This document shows, piece after piece, positions 22,001 to 31,767 of a stretch of 64,000 bases of DNA. The stretch is from positions 3,474,501 to 3,538,500 of the forward strand of contig NW_026960607.1 in the NCBI RefSeq assembly GCF_021018805.1, given 5' to 3'. How positions within the stretch are numbered: position 1 is the first letter of the stretch; each line of letters begins with the position of its first letter. A program made the position numbers and the translations under genes. The notes beneath the pieces are model-generated. The model did not search any database. It worked only from the letters and a program-made list of their open reading frames with translations, and was not told the origin of the DNA. Source of the stretch: Prinia subflava (taxonomy: Eukaryota; Chordata; Aves; Passeriformes; Cisticolidae).

Positions 22001-23982
22001 GCTGCCTAGACAAAACCAAGCTTTGTGTTTGAATTTTTATTACCCAAGATGTAGGACTTGACTTAAGGTGGCTTGCACAGAGCACCAAGTAGAATAAAAA
22101 AGGTACAGATTTTTATTAGCTGCAACCAATGCCAAAATTTTAAATTATCACTGAGATATATAAATTTAACTGAGATGTGTACATAACACGATAACTTCAG
22201 GAATATGGCTCATATGTGAATTTTAGGATTGTTTACATCAGCAGCATAACACAAAGGAGTGAGGAGCAAGAGCTGATATCTTCATGATGATCATACCAAA
22301 TAAATGGTTCTTTGTAAGGAAATAACATAAAGGCCTTTCCAAACTGGAGATTTAGGGCTGAATTTGGTCATTCTGTGTATATTAAGATTTACAATAACTT
22401 TATACTATATTTATACTTTACATTACATTAATTATGTTAACTCACAAGATTAATTCTATGGTCTACATGTTCTTAATATGTTCAAAAGTATTCAAGCAAA
22501 ATTATTATAAATATGGATGATAATCATGTAAATGCAGATTTGTGAGATTTTTGTTGCTTTCTGTGTCAGGTTAGAATACAGGAAGAATTATCTAATGGGG
22601 ATTTTTTTTAAGTAATTTTGACACCAATCCCATCCAAAAGTTGTGAGGTTAAAGATGATTTGGGAAGGGTGGGAAAATGAGAACAAAACTGTCATAACAG
22701 TCTTATACTGTAATACTCAATTTAGAACTATCTGAAAGAACAAATAATGTCTCATGAGATACAAGAATAAAATTCCAATTTTAATTCCTTATAAGAAAGT
22801 TGAGAAAGAGACACATGGTGTCTTCCCTCTGGGCAACATATTGTAGTGATTAGAACAAAATCTTTTCTGGTTTAATCAAGGTTTTTTCTCTAAAATGTGT
22901 AACAGTTCTTAATGAAGGGTGGACCTTACACCACTGTGGTACATACTATCTTATTTTAACCATAACATAATTTGAAATGCTCTTGTGTTTCCAAATGAGA
23001 AATACCAAAACCTGAGGTTTTTCTCCCCAGTGTCTTCCTAGAACTGTCTTTTATTTTTCTCCCCTAAGCTACAGAAAGTCCTGAGCATCATGATCTCAGG
23101 TGACACCGTGCCAAATCCTTTCCCAAAGTATCTGAGGTGACATGACAGTACATTACACAGTGAAGTAGAAAATACCACTATTGTGACCTGATGAAACCTA
23201 AAAAGAATGCTTTAGCTTTTATATCATAGATTATTCTGACTTTTAGCTAGATAAAAGTAGAATACTTTGATCCAGCATTTTCATTTGCTGTTATCCAGAG
23301 AATAATAGGATGACAAAATTACCCCCTAGAATTTTTGCATAAGCCCAACAGACAAAGATATAAAAATATACTCTGTGGGGATTTTGATATACAAGACATC
23401 TATAAAAGGATTCAAATGCATTGTAAAATAGAAGCATTTATATTTCAATTTTTGCATAAATTGATTGTACCTAGGAAAAAAGCAACTTTGTTTTAAATCA
23501 AAAAAGCTACATTTTAATCTAATGTGAACCTTTTTCAAAACCAACTCATATTAGTTGAAGGTTGAGCCCTTCAGACATTATCCACCTCAGTACAACTCAC
23601 AGGCTTTAATGGGATCATTTAAATATGATGACTATTTCAAGGTGAACAGAGGTGAAAGGAACAGGTATCAGATATATGCAATAAAGTGGACACAAACAGA
23701 ACAAATACTGTAGAATAATTTTGTTTTCCTAATATAAAACATGTTTATATTATCTGAAAATTTTGATTTTATCAATGCAGTTGAACCAGGAAATATATTT
23801 AGAACCCTCTATTTCTGACCTCATTCACACTGATTTCACACAAATGTGATTTCATATACTTTAATTGTATTATTTTTGTTTTTCCTCTCTCCAGACAGTC
23901 AGATCTAAACCCTTATTATCCCTTCAACTAAATTACTCATTATTTTAACAGCTTCCTGCAGTCAAAGTTTCTCAGCATGTAT
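19016..23982. other. Gene-less AT-rich segment
   Basis: About 5 kb left of the provirus holds no recognisable gene, LTR pair or CR1 end. The longest open frame is 115 codons (19751-20098) with no domain seen. Confidence 0.5.
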
Positions 23983-23988
23983 CACATT

Positions 23989-24317
23989 TGTTACATCTCC
24001 CTGGGGAAATGGTTTCTTCTCCCTCAGGGACCCCTGGAACCCCTGTCATGTAGTCTGACCCTTCCTTCCCCTTCTGACCCCATTGGCTGTGTGCCAGCTT
24101 GCCCCTCCCTCAGAAATCCTGAGAAAAGGCCCTGTCTCCCTGAGATCACCCTCTCTCTCTCCTGGGACACCAACCTGGAATAAAGATCTCTGCAGCAAAA
24201 AAAGGGTGAGAGCCTCTTTTGAATCCTTTTCCTGTCTCTCTTGATATAATCCTCCTAGGCCTGAGAAGGACTGAGCTAGCTTAGACCCTTGAGGGGAATA
24301 AGGAGGGTTATTTATCA
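23989..24317 (+). repeat. ERV B 5' LTR
   Basis: It begins TGTTACATC and ends TTTATCA. AATAAA is at 24179-24184, leaving about 130 bp to the end. No clear TATA box precedes it, so initiation may use another core promoter element. Confidence 0.95.
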
Positions 24318-24319
24318 AT

Positions 24320-24337
24320 TGGCCCCCAACCTGGGTT
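24320..24337 (+). promoter_or_regulatory. Primer-binding site, lysine-tRNA-like
   Basis: Two bases after the LTR comes TGGCCCCCAACCTGGG. It resembles the tRNA-Lys(1,2) primer site used by some betaretroviruses, with about two differences in the first 16 bases as I remember that site. The tRNA assignment is tentative; the position is exactly that of a PBS. Confidence 0.7.
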
Positions 24338-24541
24338 TAAATATAGAAACCCATGCGGAGCTGGAGACCTTTCAGGGTCTTAGAAGCTTTTTGGGAAGTT
24401 CAATTACCCTAGCCACTTTGGCCACATTTTGTTGCTATAGGTGGGTAGGGATAAGCTCGTAGCTTGTGATTTTGCCCAGTCACGAGTGAGCTAAAGACAG
24501 GACCTTCAGTTGCTCCTGACTCAGCATATGCTACCACGGAC

Positions 24542-24550
24542 CAGGTAAAG
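24542..24550 (+). promoter_or_regulatory. Candidate 5' splice site for env mRNA
   Basis: CAG|GTAAAG in the untranslated leader between PBS and gag matches a vertebrate splice donor. It would pair with the acceptor before env at 30344. Confidence 0.6.
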
Positions 24551-24938
24551 ACCTCCGTTTGAATGGTACCGCAAACTGGGAGGGCGTAATTTTACCTTTG
24601 CAAGTAGCAGCGGGTGACTTTAGGACCCAGCGGCTAGGAATTTTTTTTTTTCTTTCGTTTCCGATTGCCGCGGCCCGCCGGCCCGTGGAGCGGCTCCGCA
24701 TAGGAAGCCCTGCTTTTCGGGGAAACCCCGGCCCGGGCACGTATCCCATCGGCCAAGAAAGGCTGCGGGGACCCCCCCGGTGCCACCGGGGCTGGAGAAA
24801 CGGCGCGAATATGCGACCGCAGCCCCCGAGTTTTCCCCGCCTGTTCTCTCTGGTTATAGGAGACACAGGAGTCACATACAGCTGACTGAAGCAACTGGAG
24901 GCTGGATTTGAGCAAATAGCTTTCAGTAATATTGAATC

Positions 24939-26699
24939 ATGGGCATACAGCTATCTGCTCCTCAAAAGAGTGTATTAAAACAACTCCAGGACCTTTTAAT
25001 TAACGTTAAAATTTCCAAAAGGCTGCAAAAAAAATTTGTTCGCTGGTTAGAACATGAATTTACTGAAGCTGAATTGTTACAGATGGATACTGTTTCTTTT
25101 TGGGACCACGTGGGTACTGAGATCACAGATAAAGTCCAAAATAATGATCACGCCGCTTCTGTATTTATTCCCATATTTTTACAAGCTCGTAAACATCTTC
25201 TAGAATTAAGCAAACCTACCCAGGAGAAAAAACTTCCCCCAAGTCCTCCTCTCTCTGATCCACCTTTATATCCGGGTTTACCTTTGTCCCGGGATCCTTC
25301 CAACAGAGACAGTTTCTCTCCGACTGATCTTGGTGGGAGGGAAGCGGCGGCCCGGGGCTCCTGCCAGGCTGCAGAGCCCCTGAGGGTCCCTCTCCACGTG
25401 GCAGATAACAATGGCGGCTGCCATGTGCTCCGAGCTTCCTCCCACAACCCCTTCTCCCCCCTACCCCCTCCCTCTGCCCCCGCCCCCGCCCCTGCCCTCT
25501 ATCCCTGTGCCAACCCCTGCTGGCCTCCGGCAGCCCCACCCCACCCCTCCTCCCCCTGCCTCCCTCCCGGCTGCTGCGGCAGCACGGAGGGGGCCGGCCC
25601 CCCCTCCCCGCACAGCCACGGCGGGGGTTATGATTGCCACACGGCAGGGGGAGGGGGACAGCCTGGGTGGCCCAGCCAGCACGGAGAGAGCATGCCCCCC
25701 CTCCCCAACCCCCAAGGGACTGCAAACGCTGTAACTTCAGTGTCCCCAGGCACAGGGATACCGGCAGCAGTTCCCAGTCCCTTGGCAAATGCAGATGAAC
25801 ACATTTTCTCTGTTGCTCCTGTTACATATGTAGGTAGAAGGCAAGGTTCTAGGCAATACCAGCCACTCTCCTACCAAGACAAGAAAGAGCTGTGCAAGGT
25901 ACAGCGTGAGTTTGGGAGGGACACTCCCATCTTGAAAGGGATGTTTAGAGCCACATTTGATTCTAATGAAATGGTTCCTAGTGATATTAAAGACTTATTC
26001 AGATGTCTGTTATCTCCCTCAGAGTATGATCTGTGGGACAATATGTGGAAAAGAGCTTTAAGAACAATTTTACAGGAGATTCAGCAAAACCCTAACATGG
26101 CTAAGGACACTGAGAATAATGATATTACATTTGAACATCTGTGTGGTGAAGATGCCTGGGCTTGCCCCGAAAAACAAACCCGAGTGTTATCCAAACCAAT
26201 ATTACTTAAGATTAGCACTGTAGCAGAGAAAATGTTTTATCAGCTACCATCAAGGGAAGGGAAAGGAAGTTATGTTAATGTTAAACAATTTGCTACGGAG
26301 AATTTCTTACAGTTTGTTGATCGTCTGAGGACACAGGTGGAACACCAAGTACCAGATCCCGTGGTGCAGGCAGAGCTGATCAAAGAGATGGCTCAAAGAA
26401 ATGCTAATGAGACCTGTCGTAGAATTATTCTCAGTCTCCCCTTAGACCCTCCACCTACTCTGTCCCAGATGATAGAAGCTTGTTCCAGACGGGCAGAAAT
26501 GTTCTGCACATCTGAAAGACATCCTGGACCAACACACCCACAGCATACAGCCCCTGCAGGACCACACCCAAGCAGGCAACCGATGCCACCAGACCAGCTG
26601 CAGCGCATCATCTGCCTCCGCTGCAGGAAACCAGGACACTTCGCCAGATCCTGCCCTCAGACCCAGAAGCAGAAGAAATCCCACAAACAAAAAAACTGA
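24939..26699 (+). CDS. gag: ERV B Gag polyprotein, intact
   Basis: An open frame of 586 codons encodes the virion structural precursor. The start MGIQLS offers an N-terminal glycine for myristoylation, and residues 1-90 look like a betaretroviral matrix domain. Overlapping late-domain motifs PPLY (108-111) and YPGL (111-114) follow. Residues of about 165-290 are proline-rich and GC-rich. The capsid region spans about 290-530, with the major homology region near 447-470 (FATENFLQFVDRLR). A single zinc knuckle CX2CX4HX4C lies at 559-572 (CLRCRKPGHFARSC). The protein ends within the gag-pro slip site. The ATG at 24939 is chosen because matrix homology begins there. No break is seen. Confidence 0.95.
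   Translation: MGIQLSAPQKSVLKQLQDLLINVKISKRLQKKFVRWLEHEFTEAELLQMDTVSFWDHVGTEITDKVQNNDHAASVFIPIFLQARKHLLELSKPTQEKKLPPSPPLSDPPLYPGLPLSRDPSNRDSFSPTDLGGREAAARGSCQAAEPLRVPLHVADNNGGCHVLRASSHNPFSPLPPPSAPAPAPALYPCANPCWPPAAPPHPSSPCLPPGCCGSTEGAGPPSPHSHGGGYDCHTAGGGGQPGWPSQHGESMPPLPNPQGTANAVTSVSPGTGIPAAVPSPLANADEHIFSVAPVTYVGRRQGSRQYQPLSYQDKKELCKVQREFGRDTPILKGMFRATFDSNEMVPSDIKDLFRCLLSPSEYDLWDNMWKRALRTILQEIQQNPNMAKDTENNDITFEHLCGEDAWACPEKQTRVLSKPILLKISTVAEKMFYQLPSREGKGSYVNVKQFATENFLQFVDRLRTQVEHQVPDPVVQAELIKEMAQRNANETCRRIILSLPLDPPPTLSQMIEACSRRAEMFCTSERHPGPTHPQHTAPAGPHPSRQPMPPDQLQRIICLRCRKPGHFARSCPQTQKQKKSHKQKN
25420..25730 (+). other. Proline-rich, GC-rich low-complexity segment of gag
   Basis: This part of gag is dominated by CCC/CCT proline codons and G/C runs, unlike the AT-balanced gag around it. 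It creates long shadow frames on both strands, including 190 codons on the minus strand. Confidence 0.85.
26690..26696 (+). promoter_or_regulatory. gag-pro -1 frameshift site (A AAA AAC)
   Basis: The heptamer AAAAAAC is in register with gag (A|AAA|AAC) and directly precedes the gag stop TGA (26697-26699). A -1 slip enters the open pro frame. Downstream, GCGC (26707-26710 with 26734-26737) and CCCGCT/AGCGGG (26714-26719 with 26752-26757) are complementary in the interleaved order of an H-type pseudoknot, though the first stem has only 4 bp. Confidence 0.9.
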
Positions 26700-27565
26700 A
26701 TTTACAGCGCGTGCCCGCTGTTGACACTACAAAGCGCAAAGATATAAATATAGCGGGACTCACATTGGCAAAAGCTTCTCTCTTAAAGAAAAAGGGGGGG
26801 GAGGGCAGGTCACGGGGTGTGGGGGTGCAGAAAAATGTAAATGCTAAATGCTCAACTAACAAAGTTTGGCAACCACTTGGCCGTTTTAGACTTGTAACTA
26901 CCAAAAGTTTCCATTTCAGATCTACTGAGTGGATGGTTATAACAGTTGACCTGTCTAACATCTCACAGGACCTGACGGTTTACCACATGGGATTGGACAG
27001 TGAGTATTTTGTTATTGGGGACATGGCACACACACCCTTGGAAATTGAGATAGCTCCCATGACCATAAAGGGAAAAATAATAGGCCTCATGTTGTTGGCT
27101 CGTTGTATGCACCCACCCTTTTATCTGGTAGCGGGGCAAATTCTTGCCCAAGCCATTCCGGTCCCAGCAGAGATCACAGCAGACGGTAAATCACCAGAGG
27201 TCTACTGGACAGAGGTGGTGGGGGAACCTAAACCCTCTACGGCGTGCAACATTACGTATGGGTCGGAGCGCCTCCTAGTGGTAGGAGTCCTTGACACGGG
27301 CGCGGACATCACTATTCTGCCACAAAGCATGTGGCCTTCGAACTGGGAATTACAGCCGGTGGCAGGCAAACTTCAGGGCATAGGAGGAATAACATTGGCA
27401 AGGATTTCGAAAAACGTGGTGCAAATTGAGGGACCTGATGGAAAGGTGGCGAATGTCCGTCCTTTCGTAGCAGATTATAAGGCCCCACTGTGGGGGAGGG
27501 ACACCATGTCTCAGTGGGGAGTCCAATTGGTCATTCCTAAAACACCCCAGGATTTTTGCAAGTAG
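26696..27565 (+). CDS. pro: ERV B Pro: dUTPase-like domain plus aspartic protease
   Basis: This frame is reached by -1 frameshifting from gag. The N-terminal half (about 26880-27170) resembles a dUTPase fold, with VDLS near its start and AGQILAQAIPVP at its end, but I cannot recognise a full set of dUTPase active-site motifs, so activity is doubtful. The protease follows, with the catalytic DTGAD at 27293-27307, a GIGG flap and a C-terminal LWGRD motif. It would cleave Gag and Gag-Pro-Pol as a dimer. The frame overlaps pol at 27556-27565, where a second slip site lies. The annotated start is the frameshift point; no separate initiator is needed. Confidence 0.88.
   Translation: MNLQRVPAVDTTKRKDINIAGLTLAKASLLKKKGGEGRSRGVGVQKNVNAKCSTNKVWQPLGRFRLVTTKSFHFRSTEWMVITVDLSNISQDLTVYHMGLDSEYFVIGDMAHTPLEIEIAPMTIKGKIIGLMLLARCMHPPFYLVAGQILAQAIPVPAEITADGKSPEVYWTEVVGEPKPSTACNITYGSERLLVVGVLDTGADITILPQSMWPSNWELQPVAGKLQGIGGITLARISKNVVQIEGPDGKVANVRPFVADYKAPLWGRDTMSQWGVQLVIPKTPQDFCK
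27550..27556 (+). promoter_or_regulatory. pro-pol -1 frameshift site (G GAT TTT)
   Basis: GGATTTT lies in register with pro (G|GAT|TTT), 6 bases before the pro stop TAG (27563-27565). It has the same atypical G-GAU-UUN form known from betaretroviral pro-pol junctions. A -1 slip enters the pol frame. Confidence 0.82.
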
Positions 27566-30273
27566 CCACTGTGGAGCGCCCTACCCAGAAGTTAAAGTGG
27601 TTGGAAAACACCCCCAGATGGGTAGCACAGTGGCCTTTGAGCAAAGAAAAGCTCAAGGCGCTGGAAAAACTCGTGGAAGAGCAACTGGCTCAGGGACTTA
27701 TTGTGGAGACAACAAGCCCCTGGAATTTCCCGATCTTTGTAATAAAGAAACCGGGGAAGGACAAGTGGAGGTTGCTTCATGATCTACGAGAAATTAATAA
27801 AATAGTAGAAGACATGGGACCCCTCCAACCAGGAATGCCCACTCCAACAATGCTCCCCCGAGATTGGAAATTGTCTGTCTTAGACATCAAGGACTGTTTT
27901 TTCCAAATTCCATTGCACCCTGAAGATGCCCCAAGGTTTGCCTTCTCAGTTCCCACTGTCAATAGACAGGCCCCAATGAAGCGTTATCACTGGAGGGTCC
28001 TTCCCCAGGGTCTCAAATCGAGTCCTTTCATATGCCAACAATATGTAGCCTCATTACTGTCTCCAATACGCGCACAGAGAAAAGAAGCCATCATCCTTCA
28101 CTACATGGATGATGTGCTAGTGTGTGGCCCCAATGACTCTATACTCCAACACACGCTTGACCTAGTGGTTAAAGTTTTAACCTCTGCTGGATTTCAATTA
28201 CAGGAGGACAAGGTTCAAAGGATGCCACCTTGGAAATACCTGGGCGTGCAAATCAGTGCAAGGACTGTTGTTCCACAGAGCTTAGAAATTGGTTGCAATC
28301 CAAAAACTCTAGCAGATCTCCACTCCCTGTGTGGGTCTTTGAATTGGGTAAGACCCTGGCTAGGCCTCACAAATCAAGATCTAGAACCCCTCTTCAATTT
28401 ATTGAAGGGGGAGAAGGAGCTGATGTCTCCTAGGGAGCTGACCCCAGAGGCGAAGACAGCAATCAAAAAGGTACAAAAAGCCTTGTCAGAGAGACAGGCT
28501 CACCAGTGTGAGCCAAAGGTGCCTTTCCAGTTCATTGTTCTAGGAAAACTGCCACACCTGCATGGTTTGATCTTTCAATGGATCAAGGAAGAGAGAGATT
28601 CACTCTTGATAATAGAGTGGGTTTTCCTCTCCCACCAAAGATCCAAGACCATCACAGAGCCACAGGAGCTGATAGCGCAGCTGATTCGGAAGGCCAGGGT
28701 AAGATTGTGTGAATTGGCAGGTTGTGACTTTGCATGCATTCACCTCCCGGTCAGACTTTCGGAGGAGGGAAAAAACTCTCCTGAGAGATTGACCAAAGAG
28801 ATGTTTGAGCATTTGCTGCACAGCAATGCCAGTCTCCAATTATCTCTGGACAGCTACAGGGGACAAATATCAGTCCATGCCCCGTCCCACAAGTTGTTCA
28901 ATGAGGAATTCCACCTCATTCCTCATGAGAAAAGGAGTCGGAGACCACTCAAAGCTCTCACAGTCTTCACAGACGCATCGGGGGCTTCCAACAAGTCGGT
29001 GATGACTTGGAGGAACCCACAGACTCAGCATTGGGAAGCTGATGTTGAGTTTTTGGAGGGATCCCCCCAAGTGGCTGAACTGGCCGCAGTGGTAAGAGCT
29101 TTTGAGAAGTTCTCAGAACCAATCAATTTGGTAACTGACTCTGCCTATGTGGCGGGAGTAGTGTCCAGAGCGGAGTAGGCTGTGCTCAAAGAAATAGAGA
29201 ATGAACATCTCTTCAGGTTGCTTTCAAAGCTAATCTATTTGGTTTCTCATCGACAGCACCCGTTTTATGTGATGCATGTGAGGTCACACACTGATTTGCC
29301 AGGTGAGATCGCAGAGGGGAATCGCCAGGCAGACTCCCTTGCTGCACCAGTCGAAAAGGCACATCTCCCTGATGTCTTCCAGCAGGCAAAACTGAGTCAC
29401 CAACATTACCATCAAAATGTGCCAGCCCTGATCCGACAATTCCAGCTAACACGGAGCCAGGCTCGAGCCATTGTAGGTACCTGTCCGAACTGCCAGCTCC
29501 AGGTCATGCCATCGATGGGCATGGGGGTTAACCCCAGGGGCCTGGGCAGCTGTGAGGTATGGCAAACAGACATCACACACATTCCTAGTTTTGGTCGCCT
29601 CAAATATGTTCATGTGAGCATTGACACATATTCAGGTGCAGTGTATGCCTCTGCCCACGCAGGAGAAAAATCCATACATGCCAAGCAGCACCTAGTGCAA
29701 GCCTTTGCAGTGTTGGGAATTCCAAAAACAATCAAAACTGATAACGGCCCAGCATATGTGTCCAAGGAGTTCCTAGAATTTGTCCAGCAGTGGGGAGTGG
29801 AGCATAAAACTGGCATCCCTCACTCCCCCACAGGTCAAGCTGTGATCGAGCGTGCACACCAGACGCTCAAACAGGTTCTGGCTAGGCAGAACTCCTCGGC
29901 TTCATGGATGATACCACAGCAGAAGCTCTGCAAAGCCATGTTCACCATCAATTTTCTGAACTGTTCATTTGAAAACATGAGTCCACCTGTGGTACGTCAT
30001 TTTAATAGTGGTAATCAGTTTAAATTGTCTCAGCGTCCACCGGTTTTGATTAGGGATCCTGAAACTTGGGAAACCAGAGGTCCCTATGAGCTGGTGACCT
30101 GGGGTCGTGGCTATGCATGTGTGGCTACTCCCTCAGGCCCTCGGTGGATTCCCCAGAAATGGGTGAAATCTTTTGTCCCCAAAAATCCAGCTCCAGCAGA
30201 AGGGGATGAGAAGCAAGTGACTGATGCTTCAAAGAGAAGACACCGCTGGATGGAAGAGAAAGAACCTCCCTAG
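27557..30273 (+). pseudogene. pol: ERV B Pol with one in-frame UAG (RT, RNase H, integrase)
   Basis: Reached by frameshift from pro, this frame is open to 30273 except for a single TAG at 29176-29178. Reverse transcriptase shows LDIKDCFFQIPL, LPQGLKSSPF and the catalytic YMDD (28102-28113). RNase H has FTDASG, AELAAVV and TDSAYVAG, and the stop falls nine residues after the last of these, cutting off the RSHTD segment and the whole integrase. After the stop, integrase is intact: HHCC module, then Asp 29569-29571, Asp 29740-29742 and Glu 29848-29850 with DX35E spacing. ERV A has a glutamine codon at the equivalent of the stop, so this looks like one C-to-T change. As read, only a truncated Pol without integrase can be made unless the codon is suppressed. 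Confidence 0.93.
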
Positions 30274-30324
30274 AGGTGGATTCCTTCTGGCAGAAACAGG
30301 AACCTTTTTAACATATTTTAAAAA

Positions 30325-30344
30325 TGTTTATTTTTCCCTTCTAG
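30325..30344 (+). promoter_or_regulatory. Candidate 3' splice site for env mRNA
   Basis: A pyrimidine tract ending TTTTTCCCTTCTAG lies 26 bases before the env ATG pair. Position and sequence fit the acceptor for a singly spliced env transcript. Confidence 0.65.
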
Positions 30345-30370
30345 AGAAAACCTACCTCCCACTCAACCCT

Positions 30371-31726
30371 ATGATGAACCCCATCCAAGTTGTCATCCTG
30401 CTAATGCTGAACAGTCTGGCAGCTGCATGGATCATCCCTCAACCACGTCAGAACGTCTGGGTAACCCTGGCACAGACATTTCAGCAGGAAAACATATGTT
30501 TGTCCACTGCAGCAGCTAAGAACCCTATGTCTACCTGTCTGGTAGGAATTCCTTTGCAGGCTGGAGAATTTCCAGCAGGCTTGGACAAATACAAGTCCAA
30601 CGAAATTCCAGAGGCACACACCCCACAACCACACAAAGATCATCAAAAGCAAGGTGTGTTCGCCATGAACCCCTTAGCGGAATGGGTGCAGGGTTTGCCC
30701 AGGGTAGCTCATGAACCCCAGGAGTTAGAACTATTGGGTTCCTCCCCTGCCACATACTGCATCCAGTTCTCTATCATCCCAAAACCCCCTAACACTGACG
30801 AGTACCACCTTATAAGGCAGTTCCGGGGAGAATTTACTGCAAAGAGGTGGTGTCATAATATAAGCCACATTGCACCAGACAACCCATCTCACTCCAAACC
30901 CAGAAGCCTCCCTAGAGGATTGTTCTTGGTTTGTGGGGATCGGGCATGGGCAGGAATTCCATCCCGGCTTTTCGGAGGGCCATGTACCATAGGGCGATTG
31001 TCCGTGTTGACACCCAACCAAACTTTAATTCGTGAATGGACACACAAAAACAAATCGGCTGACAAAATTCAAAAAAGGAGTGCTGACAATTGGGACCCAA
31101 ATTGTAATTCAGACATTTTTCATTGGGCAAAGTCAAAAAGAGTTGCTGTATCCCTGTTTCTTCCGTGGGTAGCAGCAGCCAAAGCTCTAGGTGAATTGGG
31201 CCACCTAGAGTGCTGGGTGGTCAAGCAAGCTAATTTAACATCCATCGCCATCAGCTCCCTCCTAGAAGACGAGGAGATTACCAGACAGGCCACGATCCAG
31301 AACTGCGCTGCTATCGATTATCTTTTGCTATTGCATGGACATGAATGCCAGGAATTTGAAGGACTCTGTTGCATGAATCTGTCCTCAAAGGCTCCAAACA
31401 TCCATGCTGCCCTCCGAAGCATGAACAACATGATCGGACAAGTGAAGCAAGAATCAGAAGATTGGATCAAGGAACTGTTCAAGGGCTAGGGATTCACTGG
31501 GTGGTGGACTTCTGTAGTCAAAACAATTTTGTTACTTTTTGTTATCCTTTTCCTTGTAACCATAGCATTCGGGATCCTACGCTGTTTGATTTTCAAGGCT
31601 ATTAATGGCCTCATATCTTCTGCCTCAGAAGTCAACCATATAGAGTTGGCAAATCTAAAGCGATCTGATTTCCCTACCAACCATAAGTGGTGGGAAAACC
31701 CACACTCTGTGTCAAACAGAATTTGA
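30371..31726 (+). pseudogene. env: ERV B Env with UAG immediately before the membrane anchor
   Basis: Two in-frame ATGs (30371, 30374) follow the splice acceptor and start a hydrophobic signal peptide of about 20 residues. The frame is open for 372 codons to a TAG at 31487-31489. SU is about 257 residues, short for a retroviral SU, with N-glycosylation sites such as CHNIS, NQT and NKS. A furin-like KSKR at 31130-31141 precedes a hydrophobic fusion-peptide-like segment (AVSLFLPWVAAA), then a heptad/immunosuppressive-like region and the CX6CC motif (31346-31372). These features resemble alpharetroviral TM. The TAG stands where ERV A has tryptophan (TGG to TAG). Beyond it the same frame continues through a strongly hydrophobic anchor and tail to 31726. 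As read, the product would be secreted rather than membrane-bound and could not serve as a normal entry protein. Confidence 0.92.
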
Positions 31727-31749
31727 GAATTTCTCTCTGTATCTTTTTA

Positions 31750-31767
31750 AACAAAAAAAGGAGGAGA
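31750..31767 (+). promoter_or_regulatory. Polypurine tract
   Basis: ACAAAAAAAGGAGGAGA lies directly against the TG of the 3' LTR, the expected site for priming plus-strand DNA synthesis. Confidence 0.92.

Noticed and set aside
25216..25788. 190-codon minus-strand frame opposite gag, like an antisense retroviral gene
   Set aside because: It overlies the proline-rich, GC-rich segment, where stop codons are rare on either strand. Its composition is low-complexity and no homologous antisense frame is visible in ERV C.
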